A stretch of DNA of 64,000 nt from Hydrangea macrophylla (lineage: Eukaryota > Streptophyta > Magnoliopsida > Cornales > Hydrangeaceae), in contig CM066994.1 of NCBI GenBank assembly GCA_033977485.1, forward strand, positions 85,250,871 through 85,314,870, in the 5' to 3' direction. The position numbers and the translations under genes were made by a program. The notes beneath the pieces were generated by a model. That model did no database searches. It was given only the letters and a program-made list of their open reading frames with translations, and had not been told where the DNA came from. Every line of letters starts with the position of its first letter. Position 1 is the stretch's first letter. This document shows positions 34,301-43,905 of this stretch, piece by piece.

Positions 34301-36005
34301 AAGTATAGAAAGAGTAAATTAGTGTACAGTTTAAACTATTCAGTTTGTATCTGATTCTCTCATGTATAATTGGCAGTTGTGGATATGATCAAGAATTTTC
34401 AGCTCCAATTCCTCCTCCATTTGTAGACGGAGTCCTTGGCCTTGCTAACGGACAATCAAGCATTGTATCACAGCTTTATAATCTTGGTCTAACCCAGAAT
34501 GTGATTGGCCATTGTTTCAGCAAGCAAGGGGGATTTCTTTTCTTTGGAAATAATAGTCTCCCTTCAGGGACTGTTTGGACACCCATGTTGCCAAATTCCT
34601 TGTAAGTAAGAATTCCCTGAAACGAGTCCATATAATGCCACTTCTTTTTAAAATATTTTTTTTTTGGGGGTCTTAATTTGTTATGTTTTGTTTCAGGAAT
34701 CACTACCTTGCTGGTCCAGTGGATCTATTTGCTGGTGGGAATACTCTTGTTTCCAAGGGACTTTATGTAATTTTTGATAGTGGAAGTACCTACACTTACC
34801 TCAACCCCCAAGCTTATCAGGCTATGCTTTCTAAGGTGAGATAAAGAGAAAGAAGAGCACATCCTAGTCCCCTCCACACAACTAATTAGGCTACGTTTAA
34901 CTTATGGATTTGGCGAAGGAAATGAAAAAATATTCCCCGTGTTTTCTTCACAATTATACAGGTAAAGGCTGGCTTAGCAGGAAAACCATTACAGGCAGTT
35001 GCGGATGGAAATCTTCCAATCTGCTGGAAAGGCGCAAAGCCATTCCAATCCATTGATGCGGTGAAGAACTATTTTAGTCCCTTAGTATTGAGGTTTACAA
35101 GTTCCAACAGGGCTCAACTTATGTTACTGCCTGAAGCTTACCTCATCATCACTGTGAGTTCCTTTTGTATCCATATTTCTCTGTGATTGGAGTAAAGAAA
35201 AGTAGATGTTATATTTTATCACATGTTGTTTTTTTTTACCCCCTATGATTCAAAAGTTGACACGTAACCCCCCTATGGTGGTGACTAAATTGAGGCAACA
35301 AGTTTGCGTCAAAACTAATAGAAACCTTAAAAAAAAAAATTGGCGGGAAAAAATTTCACCAAATTTTAAATTTGAAATGTCAATTGTGAATACATTAACT
35401 TCTCCCCCTTTTTCTTCACTTTCTTTCTTCCACCACATTCAGTTCTTATTTAAACCAATATCATCAACACTGCTGCACACCTCCAACTGTGGCCACCTAC
35501 TAGATAGATACAATCATAAAAAAATAGAATTAATTATTGAAGTGTATTGTGATATGTGCAAAATAGAAAAAGAAGGTCGAAAATTATTGAAGGGTGTATT
35601 CATCATTTAAAGTTAAAAGTTAATCCCATTAAGGTTTGCACTTACCACACCACTATAGGAGTTAAACTGAGAACGGGAACGGGCTTAACCACAAGGGTGA
35701 TAAAGTATTTAGCTATTGTTTACAGCAGGAAAGTAACATATTCTTCCTTTGCAGTCTCATGGCAATGCATGCTTGGGAATTCTGGATGGAGGGGAAGCAA
35801 AATTGGGAAACATGAACATTATTGGAGGTAATAAATACTAAAAGATCACATAAGTATAGATTAAATTTTTGTTTATACATCATGGCTCCTCCTTTTGACA
35901 TTCTTGCTTTTTTCAGACATTTCTATGCTAGACAAAGTGGTGGTTTATGACAATGAAAGAAAGATGATTGGATGGGCTCCTTCAAATTGCAATAAGCTTC
36001 CCTAG
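31355..36005 (+). CDS. Nucellin-like pepsin-type aspartic protease (8 exons)
   Basis: Exons by splice logic: 31355-31539, 32517-32637, 32967-33193, 34377-34601, 34697-34835, 34962-35153, 35755-35827, 35917-36005. They total 1251 nt, 416 residues, all with GT-AG introns and continuous phase. A hydrophobic signal peptide (about residues 9-28) is followed by VYGDVYPNG, where family members start their mature body. Catalytic motifs are DTGS (Asp ~82, in 'LDIDTGSKLTWVQC') and DSGS (Asp ~280, in 'YVIFDSGSTYTYL'). The C-terminus has IIGDISMLDKVVVYDNE and IGWAPSNC. It is a secreted or endomembrane protease of the plant A1 family, and length is normal. Odd points: after WVQC the usual Cys-rich 'CDAPC..C' stretch is AAAPNAK, so at least two disulphide cysteines are missing. 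Exon 2 also has DTGSK where DTGSD is usual. Introns 1 and 3 are long, and intron 3 holds MITEs. Confidence 0.92.
33265..33575 (+). repeat. Two copies of a dispersed repeat in intron 3
   Basis: TGTACATTGCTGGGTCCAT ... AGCTTAAGCTTTTAGAGCA ... GACTTAACATTGTATCAGAGC (about 33278-33352) is echoed by ACATTGTTGGGCCCAT ... CAGCTTTAACCTTTAGGAGCA ... GACTTGACAT at about 33503-33560. This phrase is one I associate with abundant plant repeats; the class was not determined. Confidence 0.5.
33666..33973. mobile_element. 308-bp Tourist-like MITE in intron 3
   Basis: Terminal inverted repeats GGCTCTGTTTGGTTT and, reversed, GGCTATGTTTGGTTT are flanked by TAA on both sides (33663-33665 and 33974-33976). The end sequence and 3-bp TAA duplication fit PIF/Harbinger-derived Tourist elements. 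It encodes nothing. Confidence 0.8.
34093..34299. mobile_element. 207-bp inverted-repeat element in intron 3
   Basis: GGCCCCATTTGGGAA at the left and, reversed, GGCCCTGTTTGGGAA at the right form the ends, with AAA on each side as a possible 3-bp duplication. The interior has further complementarity (CAGCGATTGCTAG, CTGCGATTGG). It is probably a second MITE family. Confidence 0.6.
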
Positions 36006-36540
36006 TCCTGAGATATTTTCTTGTAATTATCTTCCTATACCTTGGCTGTGTATTTTTTTTTTATCTTTTGTCATGATCATAATGAAAGCTTTTCCTTACC
36101 TCATGCAGCCAATTTGGGTATGTTACCAGCGGAGTCTCCTCCAATTGATGCTTCCCAGAATAGGCTGAAAATAGAAAGGAAAAGTTGGAGTTTGTACTTG
36201 GATCATATGACAATGAGGCAAACAGATAGAGTTTTACAAAAGATATTCATGTATGAGAATTATAACGTTGGACTTTGCTGTAAAGTTACTTTTCCCTAAT
36301 TAATATATAGTATAGAAGAGGATGAAGAATTTCTTCAAAATCAGACTTATAGGTGGAGCCTACTAGGACATATATGGTTGTGCTTGCAATGGTCAACATC
36401 TATGTTTCATGGACAATCTTTTTGTCCCCGAAGTACCGATATCGACAAGATGAAATGGGTATGGAAACACGATGTGTCCGACACCCTGTACCCAAATCGG
36501 ATACTCGATTCTCCACATGTTATGTTGAAGCCAACAGACA
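36006..36540 (+). other. 3' flank of the protease gene
   Basis: This is 3' UTR and downstream DNA without a clear poly(A) signal assignment. Overlapping ORFs at 36042-36769 show no recognisable protein except the exon-like segment described next. Confidence 0.5.
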
Positions 36541-36680
36541 GTGTTCTTGTATTTCTCTGCAGCATTGGGAGTTCATGTCTCTTCAGCCGCCAATCAGCTT
36601 CACAACAAGAAGACGATGCAGACCCAATTGCTGGAAGTTTTGGATCCTCCACGGTTTTCTGTTTAGGATCCCTTTGATTT
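36540..36680 (+). pseudogene. Relic of a second protease exon 1
   Basis: The frame gives 'FLYFSAALGVHVSSAANQLHN' in part, then KKTMQTQ. After a frameshift it gives GSFGSSTVFCL. The intact gene's exon 1 reads SAANQIQTNMKMQTH ... NRIGSTFVFRV. The matching order of SAANQ, a Lys-Met-Gln-Thr block and GST-VF suggests a tandem copy of the same gene, now reduced to part of exon 1. No exon 2 follows. Confidence 0.6.
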
Positions 36681-36689
36681 GTGGATCTA

Positions 36690-36930
36690 GAGAAAGAAAA
36701 GGCGAAGCAAAGGAAAACTATCCCCAAGTGTTTTTTTTTCAGTTTCCTTCATGCTTAGATAAAATTTGAACTCAATACACATATTTATTATAGAACCACA
36801 AAAAAGAGGAGGGAAAATGACTCACTAAATAAAAAACTTTCAATTTATTTTGGCCCTCTACTTTTTTTTTCTTTGTTATTTTGTCATTGTTTTCCTTACT
36901 AACTACACACACATACACACACAAAAAATA

Positions 36931-36964
<34 letters not shown>

Positions 36965-37260
36965 TAATAAAAAAATTTAGTGATTTTTCTTTTCCTTTTC
37001 CTTTTCCTTGTTACTCCATGAACCAAACATAGCCTTGAGGAATATTTGTCGACATTGGTTAGTAGTGCCTATATTGGTTTTGACGGTTGTTTTTATTCCT
37101 TTTTTGTTTGTAGTCATTAGTTTTTTTTTTTTTTTTTTATCTGGTCATTGATTTTTTTGAATCTTTAGAGTATGTTTGAACGTTGAAGCGACTGTCAATT
37201 AATTTTATTTTTTTTTTGTCAATCTTCTGAGATCCATACTGCGGGTTCGTTGCAAGTTGT
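36690..37260. repeat. Low-complexity spacer: (AAT)n, T-rich runs and a MITE end
   Basis: (AAT)n occupies about 36930-36970, with poly-T runs near 37120-37140 and 37205-37218. AACCAAACATAGCC at 37021-37034 matches the right end of the Tourist-like element at 33973. No matching left end was found, so it may be a truncated copy. Confidence 0.6.
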
Positions 37261-37319
37261 AGGTCCTCCTGGTCCCAACTATGCTTGCCAAGACCCATAG
37301 TAAGCCACGCTTCATGTAT

Positions 37320-37740
37320 GGACTCACCACGACACAGCTCGAGCATCGTGGTCGCCACTCCACGACTCGAGCTCCGTGCTTCGTGGCTCAAGCCCTTTGC
37401 TCGCTCCCCCACGACACGAGCTCCACACTTGCCATTTTGTACTCCCCGCTTTGCAGCTTGAGTGTCGCACTAGCCACTCCACGACTCGAGCCCCGTGCTT
37501 GTAGTTTTGTGGCTCGAGCACATTGTTTGCCGTCCTACGACTCGAGCTCCGCCTTCGCTGCCCCACGACCCGGGCTCCATAATGGTTGTTTTGTGCCTTA
37601 AGCATTGTGCTCGTCGCCCCACAACTCGAGCTACATACTCATCGTTTTGCGACTCAAGTATTGCGCTCACTACCCCCACGGCTCAAGCTATACACTTGCT
37701 ATTGGTCGACTCAAGCTATACACTTGCTATTTGTTCACTC
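37320..37740 (+). repeat. Degenerate CCACGACTCGAGCTCC repeats
   Basis: About seven diverged units of ~50-60 bp are built from CCACGACTCGAGCTCCGTGC and TTTGTGGCTCAAGC. They are GC-richer than the surroundings and contain the CTCGAG palindrome. Frames stay open on both strands through repetition; I see no protein family. Confidence 0.7.
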
Positions 37741-37915
37741 TAGATTTTGCTTTGGGCATACCGGAGCTGCGGAAGCTTGATTGTGGTGTGTGTTACCAAT
37801 TATGGTTTTTCCTAGTAATTTATGTGAGTGATGAACGTCCTGACTTCTATCTTTGGCAGATTGTTAAAAACAAGTAGGAAAGTGCCATTGTTTAAAGGTC
37901 CCTTAATAGTATTAG

Positions 37916-40547
37916 CATGGATATCGCAATTTTTCTTACACAACTTTTTCTTTCAAAATCTTTTTCAAATTTAAGGAATACAAAGAGTTGCCACTTAATT
38001 TTTAAAAGGAAAATTAAGAAACCATTTTAAAACTGATCTTTTCAGAAACTAGAGATTTTCTAGGTCCGGGGATTATGGAATAAGAGGGGAAGGAGCTCAT
38101 CGGACTAAAACACCCCCTCTCATCCTATCTCGCGATAGGCCTCTACTTAACATCCTTTTAATCGAATTAATAATCTAAGCATATCCTCAACTAATACATA
38201 TGTATAAATATACATTACAAAAGCGTGTCTAAAGGGTGTAAGATTGCAAGTGATAAAATATCATTCAAAAATCACATAATTCAAGTAGCAAGCAATATGA
38301 TATGCAAATAGGGAACTATGGAACCTACCCGGGATCCATGCCGCGAATATTAAACGTGCAATGCATATGAATAGAAAGTAAAACCTAAGAAAAGGTCTCT
38401 AATCACGTGTATTCACATAAGGCAAGATCCTAATTCTAACGCGTTACTCATGAGGTCATAAAATCAATAAAAAATCAAGGAATTAAGTAAACTAGAGAAA
38501 GTGTTGAGAAGTTGTACCTCAAGTGCGCTGCAAAACAAGGGTTAGTCCACATACTTTAGAAGAATGTATAATATCGGATAATTATTCCTAAATGTCTAGC
38601 TTAATTCTATCAAGTAGAAGAAATGACGCAATTATGAATTCTAATACCGATCTATATAGATGCATGTGCATGATAACATGAACAAGAATAAGCCATTGTA
38701 TTATTCCTTGGTTTGGATCATTTAGCCTCTGTATTTAAGCTTAACTAATTATTATTAACACATGGTTTAAGTCCTAGACCATGGAGAGATCATTTAGACT
38801 ATTGTTTGCAAGATATATCAAAGTTGTGACAGAATTCTGAAAATTATTGAGAGTAGATCAGAACTTCAAAGAAATAAATAACATACTTCCCGTGGATTGA
38901 TCTTGATGATGTTTGGACACAAAATCCCTCTGTGTGTCTAGTTTCTAACCCAAAAAGAAAAACGAGGTTTGAACGGTTAGATCTCCGGGAATTAGACAAA
39001 CACTAGACATCACTCAGAGACTTACAACTCTCTGTCCAGAGTTTTTGTATGATTTTCTAAAAATAGTAAAAAAAAAAAAAAAAATGCTTTGGTCTTTTTA
39101 GGGTAGCTTACTAACACATTAAACTACTTTGAAAATTTTATTTTGGGTCAAGAGTGCTTGATTAGTGTTCTGATTTGCTTATTTCAAAAGAGTGTTACTG
39201 TTCTGAAACTCTGGACAGATTATAGTTGTTCCACAAAACCCTTAACCAAACTACTCCAATTATGAAACTACCTTAAAACAAAAATTACAGTGGTAGAACT
39301 TTGAGTTATAAACACTTTCCCGTTGGTTTCATTCAGTTCCAACGGTTCGATGTTCAACTAAAAATCTATGATCAAAAACAGGTTGTGAATTCACTGCATC
39401 ATTTATTCAAATGCAACTTTGTTAACTAATTTGAGCCATGGAACTTGGCTTGAACCACACCACCTCTCCTACCATTTGATGGTCATGGGAGACTAACTAC
39501 ACTCAGATCTTGAAGGTCTCAAAGAAATATGGAGAAATTTCATGAGACCTAAACATAACAAACCTAAACCATGGAGATAGGTTTAGATTTATTAATCAAG
39601 TGTACTAATATCAATTTCAACTTCCTTGTAAATCATGAGCTTACAAAGGAATTAAAGGATTTCAAGTCTAATGATTCAAGTAAGACATTGAGGGTCTCAT
39701 GAATCTCAAAGACTAAAAGGGAGAGGAAAAGAAAATTTTAAAGACTCTAAGTATATTTGCAATTAGAAAGACTAATTAATTCAAAGTTTTACCTCCAAAA
39801 TATCCTCAACGTTTTGATTTTGAAGAACTTCCAAAGACTAATCAAGCTTTCCACCCTCTTCAACTCTTCTAAAACTAGCTTCTAATTGTGTTTAGAGAAG
39901 AAATTTTGAATGTTTTAAAACTTGGAGAATTAATACAACCTCTAGATTCAAAGAAAATTCAAACCTCATGCAAGAGGATGTTCATCCTCTATTTATAGAC
40001 AAATTTGAAGGGGTATTTCAGTCATTTCAGAGCAGAAAACCCTAAATCCTTTGGTAGTACAAAATGTGTTGTATTACAGCTGGCTGTTACAAAAACGCGA
40101 CACTCAATGGAGATGGAAGCGGCACTCGCTGAATGCCGGAACGACACTCAGTTAATGCCGGCGTGGCATTCTCTAAATGCCGCAACAACACTCACAGAAT
40201 GCCGAGGACAACTCCATGGACTGTCGTCTTTTCAGGATTTTCAAATTTAGCGGCACTTGAAGCATTTTAGCAGCACTTAGTGGATGCCGTTGCGGCTCTC
40301 CCTGAATGCCAGTCCGGTAGTTAGGGAGTGCCGCAGCGGCAACCCGTGACTGTCGCATATTTGCCCAAGTGCTGTTTTGCCTCTATTTTCCTCTTTCTTT
40401 CTCTTTGCATTTTGTTTAGGTTAGAGAGTCTTTCGAAGAGTTTGAATCATCTTTGGAGTCCTAGATTGGCCGGACGTTGTCATCATCGGGTCTTGGAGGT
40501 ATCACTCCCCTTAACTCGATTGCTTGGTCAAAATCGGGGTGTCTACA
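37916..40547 (-). repeat. 3' LTR of D
   Basis: The minus strand begins TGTAGACACCCCGATTTTG and ends AATTGCGATATCCATG, where the related solo LTR E ends ATATCCACA. The two run in parallel over 2.6-2.8 kb with many differences. Near 40100-40350 it holds GGCACTC/GAATGCC-type hairpins. The 3' module shared with A's LTR is at about 37990-38160. Confidence 0.85.
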
Positions 40548-40560
40548 GTTTGCCCCTCTT
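40548..40560 (-). other. Polypurine tract of D
   Basis: On the minus strand GAAGAGGGGCAAAC stands directly before the LTR start TGTAGACACC, as expected for the plus-strand primer. This fixes the orientation of D. Confidence 0.8.
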
Positions 40561-40984
40561 CGACGGAGCTTATGGAGCAACGCAAACCACAAGTGAACGT
40601 CGAAGCCTATGTGAAGACAAACCTTTGACCAAACGATCGGATTCAGGTAAAAACAAAATGCGTTGCAAAAAGAAAGCCAGTGTGCAGCAAAATTCCAATT
40701 GGTCATGCTCCATGATGAGCTGCCTACATATCCCCTCAGGAATCACACCAAGACATAGTTCAGGCGGGAGACAGGCATACGCAAGCACAAGTAATCATAC
40801 GGATGAATGCTCCTATCCCGTCATGATGCACATACTCATGCAATGATATTTTTTAAAATAAACTCGACCGAGCAAGTGTCATGCTTACTCCATGTCATGT
40901 CTTCTCTATATGTGACGCATATTTCATGATGCGCTTAGCAAGAGAAGATTTACCAAATGTTGACCGATGCAAATATTCGTTTGC
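40561..40984 (-). other. Non-coding interior of D next to the 3' LTR
   Basis: This holds one reverse copy of the GAACTACG ... ATACGTAGGCA motif (40721-40770, as TGCCTACATATCCC ... CATAGTTC). Nothing else was recognised. Confidence 0.55.
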
Positions 40985-42240
40985 AAGGGTCGAGAAAATG
41001 CATTTCTAAATTCCCAAGACGAGGGTTAACGCAAATCTATTACGAGAACCGAGAATGCAAATCTGTTATACTCTGAAGGATCAACGTAAATCTATTCGAG
41101 GATCGAGAATATAAATCCGTTATATTCCCAAGACGAGAGTTAACGCAAATCTGTTGCGAGAACCGAGAGTGCAAATCCGTTACACTCTAAACGTAAATCC
41201 GTTACGAGGATCGAGAATACAAATCCGTTATATTCCCAAAATGAGGACCAACGTAAATCTGTTATGAGGATCGAGAATACAAATCCGTTATATTCCCAAA
41301 ACGAGGATTAATGTAAATCTGTTATGAGGATCGAGAATACAAATTCGTTATATTCCCAAAATGAGGATCAATGTAAATTTGTTACAAGGATCAAGAATGC
41401 AAATCCGTTATATTCCCAAAACGAGGATCAATGTAAATCTATTACGAGGATCGAGAATACAAATTCGTTATATTCCCAAAACAAGGGTTAACGCAAATAT
41501 GTTGCGAGAACCGAGAGTGCAAATCCGTTACGCTCTAAAGGATCAACGTAAATCTGTTACGAGGATCGAGAATACAAAGTCGTTATATTCCCAAAATGAG
41601 GATCAACGTAAATTTGTTACGAGGATCGAGAATACAAATCCTTTATATTCCCAAAACGAGGGTTAACGCAAATATATTGCGAGAACCGAGAGTGCAAATC
41701 CGTTACGCTTTAAAGGATCAACGTAAATCCGTTATGAGGATAGACAATACAAATCCGTTATATTCCCAAAATAAGGATCAACGTAAATCTGTTACGAGGA
41801 TCGAGAATACAAATCTGTTGTATTCCCAAAATGAGGATCAACATAAATCTGTTACGAGGATCGAGAATACAAATCCGTTATATTCCCAAAACGTGGGTTA
41901 ACGCAAATATGTTACAAGAACCGAGAGTGCAAATCCGTTACACTCTAAAGGATCAACGTAAATCCATTACGAGGATTGAGAGTACAAACCCGTTATATTC
42001 CCAAAATGAGGATCAACGTAAATCTGTTACGAGGATCGAGAATACAAATCCATTATATTCCCAAAACGAGGGTTAACGTAAATATGTTGTGAGAACCTAG
42101 AATACAAATCCGTTACACTCTAAAGGATCAACGTAAATCCGATACGAGGATCGAGAAAACAAATCCATTATATTCCCAAAGCGAGGTCAACACAAATCCG
42201 TTGTGAAGGACCGAGAATGCAAATCTGTCATATTCTCAAA
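40985..42240. repeat. ~59-bp tandem repeat with two hairpins per unit; 235-bp higher-order period
   Basis: Units alternate a CGTAA-ATCTG-TTACG hairpin with a GAATA-11 nt-TATTC hairpin, separated by GAGGATC and CCCAAAACGAGG words. Stems vary by pairs: TGTAA/TTACA (41372-41386), CGCAA/TTGCG (41492-41506), CGTAA/TTACG (41547-41561); AGAGTG/CACTCT (41166-41188) against GAATA/TATTC (41215-41235). A fourth-unit variant recurs at 235-bp steps (for example 41361, 41596, 41831). About 20 units are present. Confidence 0.92.
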
Positions 42241-42249
42241 CTAGGTCAA

Positions 42250-43490
42250 ATTGGCTTAATTCAATTCAAAACTTCCTAAGATCAGGAGTTGATCATATTC
42301 CAATTTAATTCAATCTTAAATCTTCAAAATAGATAGTCAATCAGATTCAATTCATTACAATTTTTAAAAGTCATGAGTCAATCAATTCAATCTTCCAAAA
42401 TTAGAGGTTAATCATACTCAAATTAATTCGATTCTCGAAATCATGATTCAAAATTTCTAAAATCATGAGTCAATTAGACTCAAATCAATTTAATTTTCAA
42501 GATCAGAAACAATCAAACTTTACTTAATTCATTTCTTTCAAAATCAAGAGTCAATCATACTCCAATCAATTCGTCCTTTCAAAATCAGAGTCAATCAGAC
42601 TCCAATCAATTCGTCTTTTCAAAATTGGAGTCATTCGGACTCCAATCAATTCAAATTTTCAAAATCAATAGTCAATCGGACTCAATTTAATTTCAAATTT
42701 CTAAACTTAGGAGTCAATTGGACTCAAACGAATTCAATTTCTCAAAATTTGAAGAAAGAATTCAAGTTTTCTAAAATCGGGAGTCAATTCGAATTAAAAC
42801 AATTTCTATTTCAACAAAGTCAAGAGTCAATCGGACTCAAAGAATTCAAATATCCTAAAATCGAGAGTCAGTTCGAATTAAAACAATTTCTATTTCATCA
42901 AATCTGGCTTAAAGAATTTCTTATTTCCGAAAATTAGGAGTCAATCAGACTTGAAGCAAATTTTAGTTCACAAAACCAGGAGTCAATCAGACTCAATTCT
43001 AAAGTTGGGAGTCAACCAGACTCAAAGAATCTTTGTTTCACGAAATTGGGAGCCAATTAGACTCAATTTAGTTCAAATTTCTAAAAATTGGGAGTTAATC
43101 GGACTCAAACGAATTCAATCCCTCAAAATCCAGAGTCCATCAGACTTAAACGAGTTCAATTTCACAAAATCATGAGTCGGTTCAACTCAACTTAAATTAA
43201 AATAAAAAAATTAGGAGTCGATCATACTTAATTCAACTCAATTTCATAAAATCCAGAATTCAAATTCGAAAATCTGGAGTCAATCAAAATCATATTTCAA
43301 AATCGGGAGTCAACCAGACACAATTCGATTTTCAGTCAATCAGACTCAAATAAATTTATTCTTCTAAAATCAAGAGTCATATAGACTCAAATCGATTCAT
43401 CTGTTCAAAATCAGGAGTCAGTCAGACTCAAATCAATTTCTAATTCTAGATTGGGGGTCAAAAAGAATTTTAATTTTCAAAATCGGGAGT
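42250..43490. repeat. Diverged GAGTCAATC-GACTC repeats (element D)
   Basis: Some 25-30 irregular units of 35-60 bp contain GGAGTCAATCAGACTCAA with A/T-rich spacers. The core folds as GAGTC-5 nt-GACTC. Short ORFs through it (42749-43175) are repetitive and not genes. Confidence 0.85.
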
Positions 43491-43514
43491 TTAAATGAGA
43501 CTTAAAGAATCATT

Positions 43515-43905
43515 GAAGATTAAAGCGAATGTGAGGTTGCCACTGAGGACTAACATCGACCAAAAAGATGCTGCCATCGAGGACTAACGCCAGTTCAAAA
43601 AGATTGCCATTGAGGACTAGTATTAGATGCCATAGAGGACTAACACGAATGATGCCGCTACTGAGGACTAATGCAAGGTTGTCATTGAAGACTAACACCG
43701 ATGATGCTGCCATTGAAGACTAACGCAAGGTTACCACCGATAATGCTGTCAGTGAGGACTGACGCAAGGTTTCCATTGAGGACTAACACCGATAATGCTG
43801 CCATCGAGGACTAACACAAGGTTACCATTGAGGACTAACACCGATAATGCTGCCATTAAGGACTAACACAAGGTTGCCATTGAGGACTAATGCAATGTTC
43901 GAGAA
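43515..43905. repeat. GCCATTGAGGACTAAC repeats (element D)
   Basis: Ten or more units are present, mostly ~26 or ~52 bp apart, alternating GAGGACTAACACCGAT-AATGCT and GAGGACTAACGCAAGG-TT. Later copies are more regular than earlier ones. Confidence 0.85.

Noticed and set aside
35206..35610. 134-codon ORF in intron 6 of the protease gene
   Set aside because: It lies between well-defined splice sites, is A/T-rich and carries no motif.
36353..36769. 138-codon ORF after the protease gene
   Set aside because: There is no domain. The only recognisable part matches exon 1 of the protease in another frame, so it is a relic and not a separate gene.
37281..37877. Overlapping ORFs on both strands over CTCGAG repeats
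   Set aside because: They are open by repeat composition. Opposite-strand frames are equally open and no family is recognised.
41361..42076. Three repeated ORFs beginning MRINVNLL or MRININLL
   Set aside because: They restart every 235 bp because the higher-order period is not a multiple of three. This is tandem repeat, not a protein repeat gene.
40985..43905. CRISPR-like look of regular repeats
   Set aside because: The units are contiguous, with no unique spacers, in plant DNA inside an LTR element.
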